Assembly: GCA_965153355.1 (NCBI GenBank)
Contig: OZ231127.1
Coordinates: 12,710,001 to 12,774,000, forward strand
DNA: 64,000 bases
Direction: 5' to 3'
DNA from: Flaccisagitta enflata
Lineage: Eukaryota; Chaetognatha; Sagittoidea; Aphragmophora
Numbering within the stretch: position 1 is the stretch's first letter; every line of letters starts with the position of its first letter. This document shows, piece after piece, positions 23,208 through 32,565 of this stretch. Position numbers and translations under genes: made by a program. A model generated the notes under the pieces. It made no database searches. It saw nothing but the letters and a program-made list of their open reading frames with translations, and had not been told where the DNA came from.

Positions 23208-23819
23208 TCAGTTACGATTTTGATTCTGATTCTGGTTCTGCCCATTGACAGCGTTACCACGGCGGGGACATTGCTGGTAACGATGACCAAGATTATCACA
23301 AATGAAACAACGCATCTGATTAGGCCTTTGTCTAGGCATACCGCCGTTACCGCGGTGCTGAACAAAATGGCGAACGCCGGCGGCCACTGGCGCGGGGTTA
23401 CCTCTTCCTTCACGGGGGGGCAGGGGAAAGGGGCCACTTCTCTTGGGGGGGAAAGTCTCATTAACACGACCAGCGGGAGCCTGGCGCCCCCGGACCTGTC
23501 CATATGTCTGTAGAAGGGTCTTGTTAAAACGTCTGACAGTTGCCAAACCCGTCAGTCCCGAGAGTTCATTGAAAACCACAGCTGCAATGCCCTACCTTCC
23601 CTGCGCACACTGCGCCTTCGTGGGATTGAATATAGATTTCAAAAGCCGACGCAAATTCGAGGCCGCGGACTTCTTTTCTTCCAGGATGCTCGAGCTCTTG
23701 ATCGCATGTATAACCTTTTTAAACAGCATCAGCATGTTGCTGTAATCGCCGGAATCAGAACCACAGTCGAGCCGTAGTTGGCAATGCTCCAGAAAGTCGC
23801 GCTTTCTCCTGGAAAGCTT
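23208..23819 (-). pseudogene. Gag second exon with CCHC zinc knuckle (Ngaro-like element)
   Basis: The exon begins after the acceptor CTTCGGCATTGCAG (ending 23,820) with KLSRRKRDFLEHCQLRLDCG. After a basic, Pro/Gly/Arg-rich region it reaches CFICDNLGHRYQQC, a CX2CX4HX4C zinc knuckle that binds nucleic acid in Gag proteins. It ends in a Gln/Asn-rich tail. One in-frame stop (23,592-23,594) lies between KAQCAQGR and the continuing GIAAVVFNELSGLTG, so this copy is broken. Gag proteins package element RNA. The zinc knuckle and the position upstream of RT on the same strand support the call. Confidence 0.75.
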
Positions 23820-24484
23820 CTGCAATGCCGAAGAAGGGAAAAGGGCGACAGATGAACTGGTTGATCAGACCTCAACTAACAGGACAACCATACCGTACTT
23901 CCGGCAATTATCGCCGCCCCTCTAACAATTAGCGCACCCTTGCTACCTTAAAAAAATTAATTTCATTTCCTTGATAAATCTCCTTTCCCCTCAAATATTG
24001 GCAAACGGACAAAGTGAGCAAAGCAACATCTCTTGTTTGATGCTCTGTTGTACTGAGACACAAAGGGAAGGAGAAAACTATATTATAAAACGATTGATCC
24101 ATACAAACTTATTGATAACCGGAATGGGGGGGCGCTAATTGCAGGCTGAAAATGACCATGCCCCAATTAAAATACAAAAGCTGCCGGGGCGCTGATTACA
24201 GGAAATAGGGCACATGTACAACCATTATGGGGACTGATATCCCATAACCACGGTGCGGAACAAGCTTGGCGCAAACATTGAATGAAAATTTCAAACTCAT
24301 GGCATCTATAGCAACGTCACAGGCACATGGCAATAAGCATCCAAAACGCATGATGAATCGAGAGCCGCATAAACTGCAAAGCACACAATTTGAGCAAATA
24401 GGCAAAGCCAAGCTTAACAAACAAAGAGCCTAAAGCCAAACATAGCCGATGCAGACAACAATAAGGCAGAAACAGCAATCTCAC
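23820..24484 (-). other. Spliceosomal intron in the retroelement gag gene
   Basis: On the minus strand the donor AACGAG|GTGAGATTG (24,485/24,484) and the acceptor TTCGGCATTGCAG|AAGC (23,820/23,819) bound 665 bp. Both flanking exons are in phase 0, and the 665 bp has many stops in that frame. The consensus sites and phase agreement support a real intron, but cDNA would be needed to prove it. Confidence 0.6.
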
Positions 24485-25190
24485 CTCGTTGCCAATATCT
24501 TCGACCATCGAATTCGCATCCTTGGCGCCTTGCTTGTTACTTGACTTCTCCATCTTTGACGACGCGCCGGCGCCGCTGTCGGAATCAGAACTCGAATCGG
24601 AGGATTCCTTAGCCGCGTTCGTCTTCACGCCAGAAGCGGGAGTGACGCCAGAACTGGAAGGGACGCCGAGACCGGAGGCGGAAGGCGATGAAACGGCCGC
24701 AAGAGCAGGCGTCGACGTGTTGCCCGAAGCAGCGCCAGAGGCGCCCGGCGCCGCAGCCGTAGACGAAATCCGACTTCTTCGGAGGAAAAGGATACATATC
24801 ATCGGGCATCAAACGGCCCACAGGCGTGGAGAGCGCAAATGCAGGAATCGCGGCGGCCGGGAGCTCCGGCGGAAGCACGGCGCCGATGTCGTCGCTGTTC
24901 AAACGCGTCACCTTCGTCACCTTCATCTGGATGAGCGGAGAGGTGAAGAGAGCGAGCACAAACTTGTACATTTCTTTCTCGTGTTTGACGCCAGAGTGAT
25001 TGCAGCCGCGGAACGATACGACGGAATCGAAGCCAAAATTGATGAGAATGTCAACGTGGATCTTGGAAAGACCGTGGTGAAATGCAGCCGTCTGCACATC
25101 GCGATGCAAAGAGCACTCTGGCCCGTACGGATGAAAGTCGACAGGCAACGCAACTAAGGCGTCAGCATATGATTTCGGCGGCTCAGGCAC
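24485..25190 (-). pseudogene. Gag first exon, Ngaro-like element, frameshifted
   Basis: It starts MPEPPKSYADALVALPVDFH and continues through a globular part (HVDILINFGFDSVVSFRG, EMYKFVLALFTSPLIQMKV) to DDMYPFPPKKS. There a one-base shift (about 24,770-24,800) moves the reading to a Ser/Ala/Pro-rich linker and an acidic serine run (ESSDSSSDSDSG), ending NSMVEDIGNE at the donor. I do not recognise the globular part. The Gag call rests on its junction to the zinc-knuckle exon and its place upstream of RT. Confidence 0.55.
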
Positions 25191-25294
25191 AGCAATGATT
25201 TGAGATATTGCTCTTCAAAATTCAAACTGAAAACTAAGGAAAGGAATGGAAACAAAAATATCGAACATCGACAATGCAATGTGAAAAGCTTCAT

Positions 25295-25746
25295 TCAATT
25301 TTTGCCAGTGGATCCGAAACCACCGGAACTGCGAACGGTCTCCTCCAGCGAAGCCACTTCCACAGGCGCTGGGCAGGCGATAGCCTCAACGATGAGCTGG
25401 GCAATGCGATCCAGCAATTGACTTAAACCTCATCGCCATGATTGTAAAGGATGACGCCGACGCAACCACAAAAATCGGCGTCGACCACGCCACTTCCAAC
25501 GTCGATGCCATGCTTCAAAGCCAAACCAGATTGAGCGGAAATACGTCCATAAAAACCACTGGGGATGGCAACTTGAAGATCTGTCTTCATACACGCCCTG
25601 CCGCCAGCCGGGACGGAAATTCTTTCAGCGGCGCGTAAATCGAGGCCCGCGGCGCCGGCGGAGCCTCTTGTCGGCGAACTAGCCCGCGAGCTCATTTTAA
25701 CAAAGCGCAACTGGCCCGCCATAACGCTGAGGAGACCGAGATTCAC
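25295..25746 (-). pseudogene. dut: dUTPase (deoxyuridine triphosphate nucleotidohydrolase), frameshifted
   Basis: dUTPase hydrolyses dUTP to dUMP and pyrophosphate and keeps uracil out of DNA. Four to five conserved motifs are visible in order: PTRGSAGAAGLDLRAAE (motif 1), GRISAQSGLALK (motif 2, with RISAQSG for the usual RSAPRSG), GSGVVDADFCGCVGVILYN (motif 3, containing the catalytic-type Asp), DRIAQLIVE (motif 4) and [10 protein letters not shown] (motif 5). Motifs 1-3 and 4-5 are in frames offset by one base near 25,420, just before a stop, so this copy is not intact. It lies about 105 bp upstream of the Gag start, on the same strand, and is probably carried by the retroelement. A captured host copy is also possible. 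Confidence 0.85.
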
Positions 25747-26185
25747 TCAAGATTTAGAGATTGATTGACAACCCTAAAGAAAGAATGACATAACAAAAAA
25801 TATGCGACCAAAGCAATGAAATTATATAGGAAATAAAATGCCATAGTCGACTGACCCTTCTTTAAAACACCAAAGTTATTGCTCCACCGAATTGCTATGA
25901 GAAGGCACTTATCAAAATACAAAAGTCGCAATATTTAGACTCCGACGCCAAACGCCGGGGTGAGTGAATCTCGTCGGAAGGCTGGTAGATCCCAAATCTT
26001 GAACGAAGTTGAAACACGCGATGTCGATTGACGCGAAGGATTTGAATAAACCCCCACCTCGGTACGCCGTAGTCCATCTCCTGTGGGCGGAATAGTTAAA
26101 GATGAATCTTGAAATCCATGATGGCAAACCTAAAGAAAAATCAGAATGTAATTAATGAGCAAGTAAAAGAATTCTTCAACTCCAA
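25747..26185. other. Retroelement leader or flank
   Basis: Contains, at 26,045-26,100, the roughly 55-bp segment with CCCCCACCTCGGTACGCCGT that recurs at about 8,770-8,820. It has no coding frame of note. This may be the outer end of the retroelement. Confidence 0.4.
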
Positions 26186-26189
26186 TCCT

Positions 26190-27000
26190 CTATATAAATG
26201 TAAGTTCTAGTAACATATTGCTACATTAATAAGCTAATATCTTATAAACCAGACTTCAGATTCAATTCGAATTTTGCAGGGGCAGTTCAATTAATATCCT
26301 TTACTTGTATATCAAATTAAAATAGAATTCACATAACTTTGCTACCCTTTGCCTATGTAAACTGCCTAAGTCAAAGTAACATATTACTACATAAATAAGC
26401 TAATATCTCATAAACCAGACTTCAGATTTAATTCAAATTTTGCAGGGGTTATTTATTTACTACCCTCTACTGGTGTACCAAATAAGAAAAAAATTCACAT
26501 ACCTTTACTACCCTTTGCCTATATAAATTGCTTAAGTCCTAACAACATACTACTACAAAAATAAGCTAATATCTCATAAACCAGACCTCAGATTTAATTC
26601 AAATTTTGCAGGGGTTATTTATTTACTACCCTCTACTTGTGTACCAAATAAGAAAAAAATTCACATACCTTTACTACCCTTTGCCTATATAAATTGCTTA
26701 AGTCCTAACAACATACTACTACAAAAATAAGCTAATATCTCATAAACCAGACCTCAGATTTAATTCGAATTTTGCAGGGGTTGTTTATTTACTACCCTCT
26801 ATTTGTATACCAAATTAAAAAAAAATCATAAACTTTTACTACCCTCTACCTATGTAAACCAGCTAAGTCCCAGCTAAATATTACTACAAAAATAATAGGC
26901 AAAGGGTAGTAAAAGTTTATGAATTTTTCTGAAAATTGGTACACAAGCTACCATTGACATAAAACACCACTGGTAAAGTTTCATGAACATATGAAATCTG
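26190..27000 (+). repeat. 166-bp tandem repeat with inverted terminal segment, locus 1
   Basis: The marker AAGCTAATATCTYATAAACC recurs at 26,231, 26,397, 26,563 and about 26,729, a strict 166-bp spacing. Units include TTCAGATTTAATTC and ACTACCCTTTGCCTAT. At 26,898-26,935 GGCAAAGGGTAGTAAAAG reads the unit backwards, so the array ends in an inversion. The same array with the same inverted end lies at 51,575-52,230. Confidence 0.88.
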
Positions 27001-27117
27001 GTTCAAAAGATATGGGAAGGTTTTAAACGAACAAACGAACGAATAACAACACTACGTATCACTACTACTTTATAGTCACCGAGAAAAAACGACTTTGGAG
27101 ACAACTCTCTGAAGAAT

Positions 27118-27240
27118 CTCGTTCCACATTTGTGGAATTTCGTTCCACAAATGTGGAATTCCACATTTGTGGAATTTCTTTCCACATTTGTGGAATTTCT
27201 TTCCACATTTGTGGAATTTCTTTCCACATTTGTGGAATTT
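27118..27240 (+). repeat. 21-bp minisatellite (TCCACATTTGTGGAATTTCTT), locus 1
   Basis: About six copies. Each unit is itself nearly palindromic (TTCCACATTTGTGGAA), so single strands can fold. The large arrays at 38,720-40,090 and 44,020-44,900 use the same unit. Confidence 0.92.
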
Positions 27241-27242
27241 CG

Positions 27243-27495
27243 TTCGTATTATGATCATTCAGACAAGACTGCTCATTATGATCATTCAGACAAGACCGCT
27301 CATCATGATCATTCAAACAAGACTGCTTTATATGATTATGCTTATTATGATTATTCAGACAAGACTGCTCATTATGACTATTCAAACTAGACTGCTCAAT
27401 ATTATCATTCAGAAAAGACTGCCCATTATGATCAATCAGACAAGACTTCTCATTATGATCTTTTTTATGTTCTGTTGTCATGATAATTCAGACAA
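27243..27495 (+). repeat. 27-bp minisatellite (CATTCAGACAAGACTGCYCATTATGAT), locus 1
   Basis: About nine partly degenerate copies. The 27-bp period (9 codons) keeps frames open. The same unit is found at 37,500-37,930, 38,190-38,580 and 46,450-46,930. Confidence 0.9.
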
Positions 27496-27499
27496 GAAG

Positions 27500-27857
27500 T
27501 CTTATTAAGTCGAAGTGCAAACGAAGATCAAATTAGGAGTCAAAACAATTTTTTCAATATTCTAAATTTAATCAATTTAGACTATTCTTATTAGAGTGGT
27601 CACTACGTCACCTAATTTTCTCGCTTTTTACGGCATCAAATGGGGACTTCCATCACGTTCACTGAACATAACCCCCAAAGCTTTTGCCTCTAGGAGACCG
27701 AGGAAATTGTCCGGAATATGATCTCAGGATGAAAGTAATGGGTGGAAATGTTAGTATTTTTTTTCAGTCATAATGGAAATGCCATACTATTTCTTGTGTC
27801 CAATACCGTTAAATGAAGGTAAAACATCAAGAATGGCATTGCTAAAAAAGGGGGTCC
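27500..27857 (-). mobile_element. Interspersed repeat family D, copy 2 (internally deleted)
   Basis: It contains the AAGTCGAAGTGCAAACGAAG end next to the 27-bp array and the CTACGTCACCTAATTTTCTC / TTACGGCATCAAATGGGG block that is also at 36,890-36,960. Relative to the 36.7-37.5 kb copy, about 400 bp of the middle is missing. Confidence 0.65.
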
Positions 27858-27862
27858 ATGCC

Positions 27863-28287
27863 TGTGAGATCTTATTTGCACGGGTCATGCTATCTGAGTA
27901 AAAAAGGACCTGCCTCCGTTTCTTATCGCTCTCCCGTGTGCGTGGTCGTCACGTGATCGTTGCTTTTCTTATAAATACCAGTGTGAGCCTCTGCAAAGTC
28001 GAGAGTGCGCAATGTGCATTTGGGAAGCGCCAAGTGTGAGTATTTGATGTTGCTAATTGATGTTTACCGTTGCCTATTGATATACGACTGTTGCTGATTG
28101 ATATTAAGCGCTTTTATCTCTTTTATCTCTCTCCAATGTACTAATGTAATGAATATTTGTCATATCAGGTTTTGACGCGTTTCAATGGCTATTCATGTGG
28201 CTCTGTACAATACAATGGTGTGCATTTTATACGTGGTGTTATTATTAGCGCGCTCTCCCTGGAATTAGTCCAAGAAAGAATCTCACA
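27863..28287 (+). repeat. 5' LTR (425 bp)
   Basis: Starts TGTGAGATCTTATTTGC and ends AAAGAATCTCACA. It is nearly identical to 32,566-32,988; visible differences include GCATTTGGG versus GCGTTTGGG and a 2-bp indel in a CTCTTTTATC run. Confidence 0.95.
27969..27980 (+). promoter_or_regulatory. TATA-box-like element of the LTR promoter
   Basis: CTTATAAATACC lies about 110 bp into the LTR, in a plausible position for U3. A transcript start would be expected about 30 bp downstream, near AGCCTCTGCAAAG. The 3' LTR has the same motif at about 32,672. Inferred from sequence only. Confidence 0.5.
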
Positions 28288-28643
28288 GTCAAAACACTTC
28301 GAAGTTCCTTCTCGAAGTCAAAACCCTTTCAAGTTCCGTCATGAAGAGGGTCAGGAGCCACGCGACAAAACCTTCCATCATCCCATACGCAAAAGTTAAG
28401 TAAAGGAGCATAGCTGGGTCGGCCATCAATCGCTCAAAAGTGTTACAAAAGATCATTAGGGATGACATCGGCTCATTCTAATGCCATAGTTTTAAGTCAT
28501 GCGCTTCATGATTCATAAACAGTGCTAAGGTTTCTACTCATCGTTGTCATTGTCCTTTTCAGTTTCAGTTACGAGTCCAACGAACGCCGAGGCCGCCGGC
28601 GAAGTTGTTGTTTCAAGTCAAGAAAAAAAGTGTTACCGCCATC

Positions 28644-28754
28644 ATGATGTGGCATATGGAAAACCTGCTCATGCAGCTGATTGGGATGAAGGGCATTCAG
28701 GGTGAGGCCTTCGATCGTGAAGCGGAACTGCACCAGATATTCCATGCACGAAGG
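28644..28754 (+). CDS. Candidate first coding exon of the LTR element
   Basis: It opens with ATGATG (28,644) and reads MMWHMENLLMQLIGMKG through to HQIFHARR, ending at a strong donor (AAGG|GTAAGG, 28,754/28,755) in phase 0. Joining to an acceptor at 28,938 (CTGTCTCAGTCAG) enters the long frame in the correct phase. This would give the long frame an ATG, which it lacks near its own 5' end. A ribosomal frameshift within the overlap (28,909-29,090) is an alternative. Confidence 0.4.
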
Positions 28755-28938
28755 GTAAGGAGATTGGCTATGAAAACGATAGTCGTTCATTTTGAGGGTT
28801 TTTGTTCTACTCGTTTTGTCAAGGCGTGTAAGGTAAAGGATAAGGAAGTGAATGAAAAGTGGAGGTTAAGTTTGAGTTCACTAACCTTTGCGTCTCAAAG
28901 TAATGTGACAAGCTTTCAGCCTAATCTGTCTCAGTCAG

Positions 28939-31900
28939 TCTACCACCACCAGCCACATCGTGGCTCCAGTGGTGGCTCCGTCTGTCCTTGCCACTTTATC
29001 ATTGGCTCCATCTGCGACTGCTACGTCTGTTGCTACATTTGCTCCTACTGCTACCTCAACGGTTGCCACACCTACCATTCTTCCCCCTAAGGTGGCCAAA
29101 ACCTCTCCTACTAATTCGATTGCTTCAGTTGCTTTGTCTGTCTCTGCTACATCAGTTGTCACATCTGCTCCTACAGCTACTCTGTCAGTTGCTACACATG
29201 CTACTCTTGCTACAGCCGGCTCGGAGCTTCCAGAGCCTCTGCCTAAACCGAATCTAGATTTTGATGTTACAGTTAATCAATCTCCGTTCGATTTTTCCTT
29301 TGCTCCTCCCTCGAGCCCCAGAGCTCCAGCGTTGCTCCAGCTAACAGATTCTCGACATATTGCCTCGTCACCCAAGGCTACAGGTGGCGAGACTGAGGAT
29401 TTTGCGCGTTTCAAGCCAGAAAAGGAAACTGCCGTGAAGTCGTCCAGCGACAGGAGTGGTACCAAGATTGCTCCTTCAGTTCAAGTGGAGCAAAAGGTAA
29501 AGGCTGATGATGTTATTGTACCTTCTGAGACGTCTAAGGTTTCGTTGACACTTGATTTCCAGCCACAGTTTGATGTTGAAACAAGTGTTGAATTTGCTCC
29601 TGTGTTGTTTAAGTCAGCTCCAGCGGCCTGTAACACGTTGTGCTGTACATTTGACGATCCAGTTATTACTCCAGCAGATCAATCGAGTCTCTCTGCACCT
29701 GTAAATGGTCCCATTGTTACTGACCAGGGTTTATTCGATTCATTTTCTCTTGCTCCTGCGAGCTCCACCGTCCCAGATTTGCTCCAGCGAGTCGATCCTC
29801 AGCCATCAGTTTCGTCAGTACCACGTGACCTCGGGTTCGAGTCTCATCGTGGAGGAAGTTTTCAAGATTCGTCTGAAGACACGGCACCGCTACAGTCGTT
29901 GTCAAAAGATAAGTTTTGTATTGATGTTGGTGATGAGCCTCAGCTCGGCCACGATGCTCCTACCGATTTAGATGGAGTGAGTTCTGATTCTCTATCTTTG
30001 CCAAATATGTTTTCAAAATGTGCTACTTTCGATTCCCCATCTCAGTCTCAGGTTTCAACAAGTTGGGCAAACTCGCCAAAGTTTGTTGCCAACAATCGAG
30101 TTTCAAGGATTGAGCCGAGCCGTTCATCTCATCCAGAGGATACGGACAGCGTTGAGAAAAAGGCGCCGGAGGAAACGCTGCCCCAAAGAACGCCGCCAAG
30201 AGCTAAGTTTAAATGGTCGCGTTATTGTCACAAGCCTCAACCTAGGTTGAACTTGAATCATTGGCCCTTGTTTGTTTCATTATTCTTTATCTTGTTGCCG
30301 ATGGTTTTGGTTTCTCTTCCTCCCCACAAGGATCCGTTACAAGTTTTCCATTCAAAGTCGGCGGTCGAAAGCTTTTGGCTGTTGGAAATGGACGGGCTCG
30401 TTTTTGGCGTCCCACAATTTACCGCTACGACTACAAGTTTCAAATGGACTGGTAACGGTCATGGTGATGATCTACCCAGAAAGGTGAAAGATATGAATGG
30501 TACAAGTTATAAAAATCGTAGTGGTGCCTTTGGTTTGGTTTGTTTATTCTCTTTATGTGGGAAATGCGGTTTCAATTTGATCGACTTACTTCCAAATCCG
30601 CGCACTGTGGGAATGTCGATTCCTAGCAAGTTACGTCATAAGATCACGAGTTTAGAACGGAAGTTGAACACAATGTTAACTTTGGTTTCTGATGTTTATT
30701 TCAAGTTTCACTCCAGTGTAAAGCGAAAGGCGGGGGGATATACCTCATCGTTTGATCTCTCCATTGTCATGTCCATTTTTTATCCATCTGGATTTCCCTC
30801 TCTATCGAGTTACAAAGGTTCGAATTTTTTGCGCCAACCCAAGGATGAATGGCCTCGCTTCAAAGTGGATGGACCGACGGACGCTAAATCCATCGCCATC
30901 AAGGTCAAGTCAAATTTCATTGATTTGTTGTTGAGAAACGGTTACTTTCTCTCTCTGAGAAGCAGCGTCGTTTGGGCGTTTTATTCTGTTACTAATCTCA
31001 AGCTTCTCAGGTCAAATGATCGCGTTTGGGGCACTGTGCCACGTGTTCAAGACTGGGATACCGTGGGGAACGGTTGGACCCAGAGGAGGGAAACTGAGGT
31101 CAACGACCCCTCAAAGTTTATTCCCCAATTGGCGCTCATTCAGGATTATCATTCAAACAACAAAAGGTACTTTCTTATTGAAGCATTGACGTATCAAGCC
31201 TTTAATACGATCATTGCAAGAGATCCATTTGGAAGGAGCGCAAGGTATATTTGTCAAATGATTCAGCCTTCTGTTATTAATGACTGCCCAGGATTCGAAC
31301 CTGCGCTGGCTGAGCCAAGGGAGAAAAAGTTTAAAGTCGAGTTTTGTTTTCCCTCTAATGATTCGTTTGCTAATCCCTCAATTTTGCTCTCTCATGTTTC
31401 AATGGCACGAGCGGGTTTCGAACTCGCGCCGATCGAGTCAAGGATAAGAGGTTGGATTCTACGAGGCCGGCCGTTGATCAAGACGGCGTCCAGGCAATGC
31501 GCTGCCCGTCTTCGTCTCCACATCGAACAAAAGAATAAAGGAAAAGCCAAAGTTAAGTACAAACTGACTTCGTTGAAAGTTTTGTTTGTTTACAATCGTT
31601 ACAGCGTCAAACTGGATCATCCAGATTTCATTCAGTTCTTTCACATTGAGACTGCCAAGTCTCTTATGGTTATTGATACTACTGACAATGTTCAAATGTT
31701 TGTGATCCTGTCTTGCGATGTTTCGTACTCGACCAGGGAAGCTGTGAAAGGACAAGTGAAGGTCAAGGACAAGTCTCATGCACATCATTCCCATCTGTGC
31801 ACCCGCATCGTGCTAACAGATGGTCATCGAATTCGTTTCAAATATGGCAATAGAGACGTATCTGGTGTAGATGCTTTACCTCTGCCGACTCTAGAGCTCA

Positions 31901-32067
31901 AGTCTAACAACCGGGTACCACTCCAGAGCGCCATTTCGCTAAAAATGGTAGTTCTCTGTCAACGTAACATTTCAACGACGGTTCTCGCCAATGGCCGGGG
32001 CGTTGCAATGCCCTCAATGGCGGGGGCGCTTACGAAGAAGATTGATTTCCCTCTCGTCGTCAAATGA
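28939..32067 (+). CDS. Large single-pass membrane protein frame of the LTR element, family unrecognised
   Basis: The frame is open from 28,909; the first GTG is at 28,960 and there is no early in-frame ATG, so the true start is uncertain. Numbering from 28,960: residues 1-90 are Ala/Thr/Ser/Pro-rich with imperfect repeats; 90-420 are acidic, Ser/Pro-rich and probably disordered; about 434-456 form one strong membrane segment (WPLFVSLFFILLPMVLVSLP); 457-1,035 are folded-looking, with possible N-glycosylation sites (NGTS, NRSG), a short coiled stretch (LRHKITSLERKLNTML) and basic patches. No RT, integrase or protease signature is visible. The layout (signal-less N-terminus, single helix, large C-terminal domain) would fit a type II membrane or envelope-like product, but that is inference. 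The near-identical LTRs and the length of the open frame argue that it has been under selection recently. Confidence 0.6.
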   Translation, partial: STTTSHIVAPVVAPSVLATLSLAPSATATSVATFAPTATSTVATPTILPPKVAKTSPTNSIASVALSVSATSVVTSAPTATLSVATHATLATAGSELPEPLPKPNLDFDVTVNQSPFDFSFAPPSSPRAPALLQLTDSRHIASSPKATGGETEDFARFKPEKETAVKSSSDRSGTKIAPSVQVEQKVKADDVIVPSETSKVSLTLDFQPQFDVETSVEFAPVLFKSAPAACNTLCCTFDDPVITPADQSSLSAPVNGPIVTDQGLFDSFSLAPASSTVPDLLQRVDPQPSVSSVPRDLGFESHRGGSFQDSSEDTAPLQSLSKDKFCIDVGDEPQLGHDAPTDLDGVSSDSLSLPNMFSKCATFDSPSQSQVSTSWANSPKFVANNRVSRIEPSRSSHPEDTDSVEKKAPEETLPQRTPPRAKFKWSRYCHKPQPRLNLNHWPLFVSLFFILLPMVLVSLPPHKDPLQVFHSKSAVESFWLLEMDGLVFGVPQFTATTTSFKWTGNGHGDDLPRKVKDMNGTSYKNRSGAFGLVCLFSLCGKCGFNLIDLLPNPRTVGMSIPSKLRHKITSLERKLNTMLTLVSDVYFKFHSSVKRKAGGYTSSFDLSIVMSIFYPSGFPSLSSYKGSNFLRQPKDEWPRFKVDGPTDAKSIAIKVKSNFIDLLLRNGYFLSLRSSVVWAFYSVTNLKLLRSNDRVWGTVPRVQDWDTVGNGWTQRRETEVNDPSKFIPQLALIQDYHSNNKRYFLIEALTYQAFNTIIARDPFGRSARYICQMIQPSVINDCPGFEPALAEPREKKFKVEFCFPSNDSFANPSILLSHVSMARAGFELAPIESRIRGWILRGRPLIKTASRQCAARLRLHIEQKNKGKAKVKYKLTSLKVLFVYNRYSVKLDHPDFIQFFHIETAKSLMVIDTTDNVQMFVILSCDVSYSTREAVKGQVKVKDKSHAHHSHLCTRIVLTDGHRIRFKYGNRDVSGVDALPLPTLELKSNNRVPLQSAISLKMVVLCQRNISTTVLANGRGVAMPSMAGALTKKIDFPLVVK
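31283..31323 (-). other. tRNA T-arm-like / B-box-like segment inside the LTR-element frame
   Basis: The minus strand reads GGCTCAGCCAGC followed by GCAGGTTCGAATCCTGG. The latter has an exact pol III B-box (GGTTCGAATCC) and a T-arm with four of five pairs. TGGCTCAGCC just before it resembles an A-box core but is far too close for a normal tRNA. It is not a complete tRNA gene. Confidence 0.35.
31401..31440 (-). other. Second tRNA 3'-end-like segment inside the LTR-element frame
   Basis: The minus strand reads GGCGCGAGTTCGAAACCCGC then TCGTGCCA, like a T-arm (GCGAG/CCCGC, four of five pairs, loop TTCGAAA) plus an acceptor strand ending CCA. The plus strand therefore reads TGGCACGAGCGGG, the form of a retroviral primer-binding site, but it lies 1.1 kb from the 3' LTR and within the open frame. 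The 5' half of the tRNA is not visible. Confidence 0.35.
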
Positions 32068-32565
32068 ACAATTTCCCCTCATGAACATTCATCTTCCCTC
32101 ATCGTGATCTCGAGGACAATCGTGTCTTCTAGACAAAATATCGTTACTAAAGTTCTCATGGACATATCGTTTCCATCAAAGACCCTCGGCGTCTCTCAAA
32201 GGATTTAAGCAAAAGACCGTCGGCGTCTCCCATTCAACAATCATGTCTCAAAGATCGTCGGCGTCTTTGTCAAATGTGCTTTTACCACTTGCTATATGGA
32301 TTCGTTTCATTTTACCATTGTACAATGTCATAAGTGATTGCTTTCATTTTATTTGTGATTGCTTTATTTTATGCGTGATTGTTTTCATTTTATGTGTGAC
32401 TGCTTTCATTTAAGTGTGATTGCTCTCATTTTACAGTCATGGTCCCGCCTCATTTTATCTTTTTAAAGTTATCATTTTGGTCATTTTTGCTTACAATGAT
32501 CATTTTAACCTCGTTGGGCCGCGATTTCGCTCCGGTTCCATTTTACGTCCTTTTTTAGACGGGGG
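32068..32565 (+). other. 3' untranslated region of the LTR element with short repeats and polypurine tract
   Basis: It contains three copies of AAAGAYCSTCGGCGTCTC (about 32,175-32,265), then four or five copies of GTGATTGCTTTCATTTTA (about 32,330-32,435), and ends in the GACGGGGG polypurine tract at 32,558-32,565 directly before the 3' LTR. Confidence 0.75.

Noticed and set aside
31283-31440. Functional tRNA genes on the minus strand
   Set aside because: Only T-arm-like 3' portions are visible; no matching acceptor 5' strand, D-arm or anticodon arm could be drawn.
30000-32067. A hidden reverse transcriptase or integrase in the LTR-element frame
   Set aside because: I looked for YxDD, the RNase H and DDE acidic residues, and HHCC zinc-finger patterns and found no convincing set; a profile search could still overturn this.
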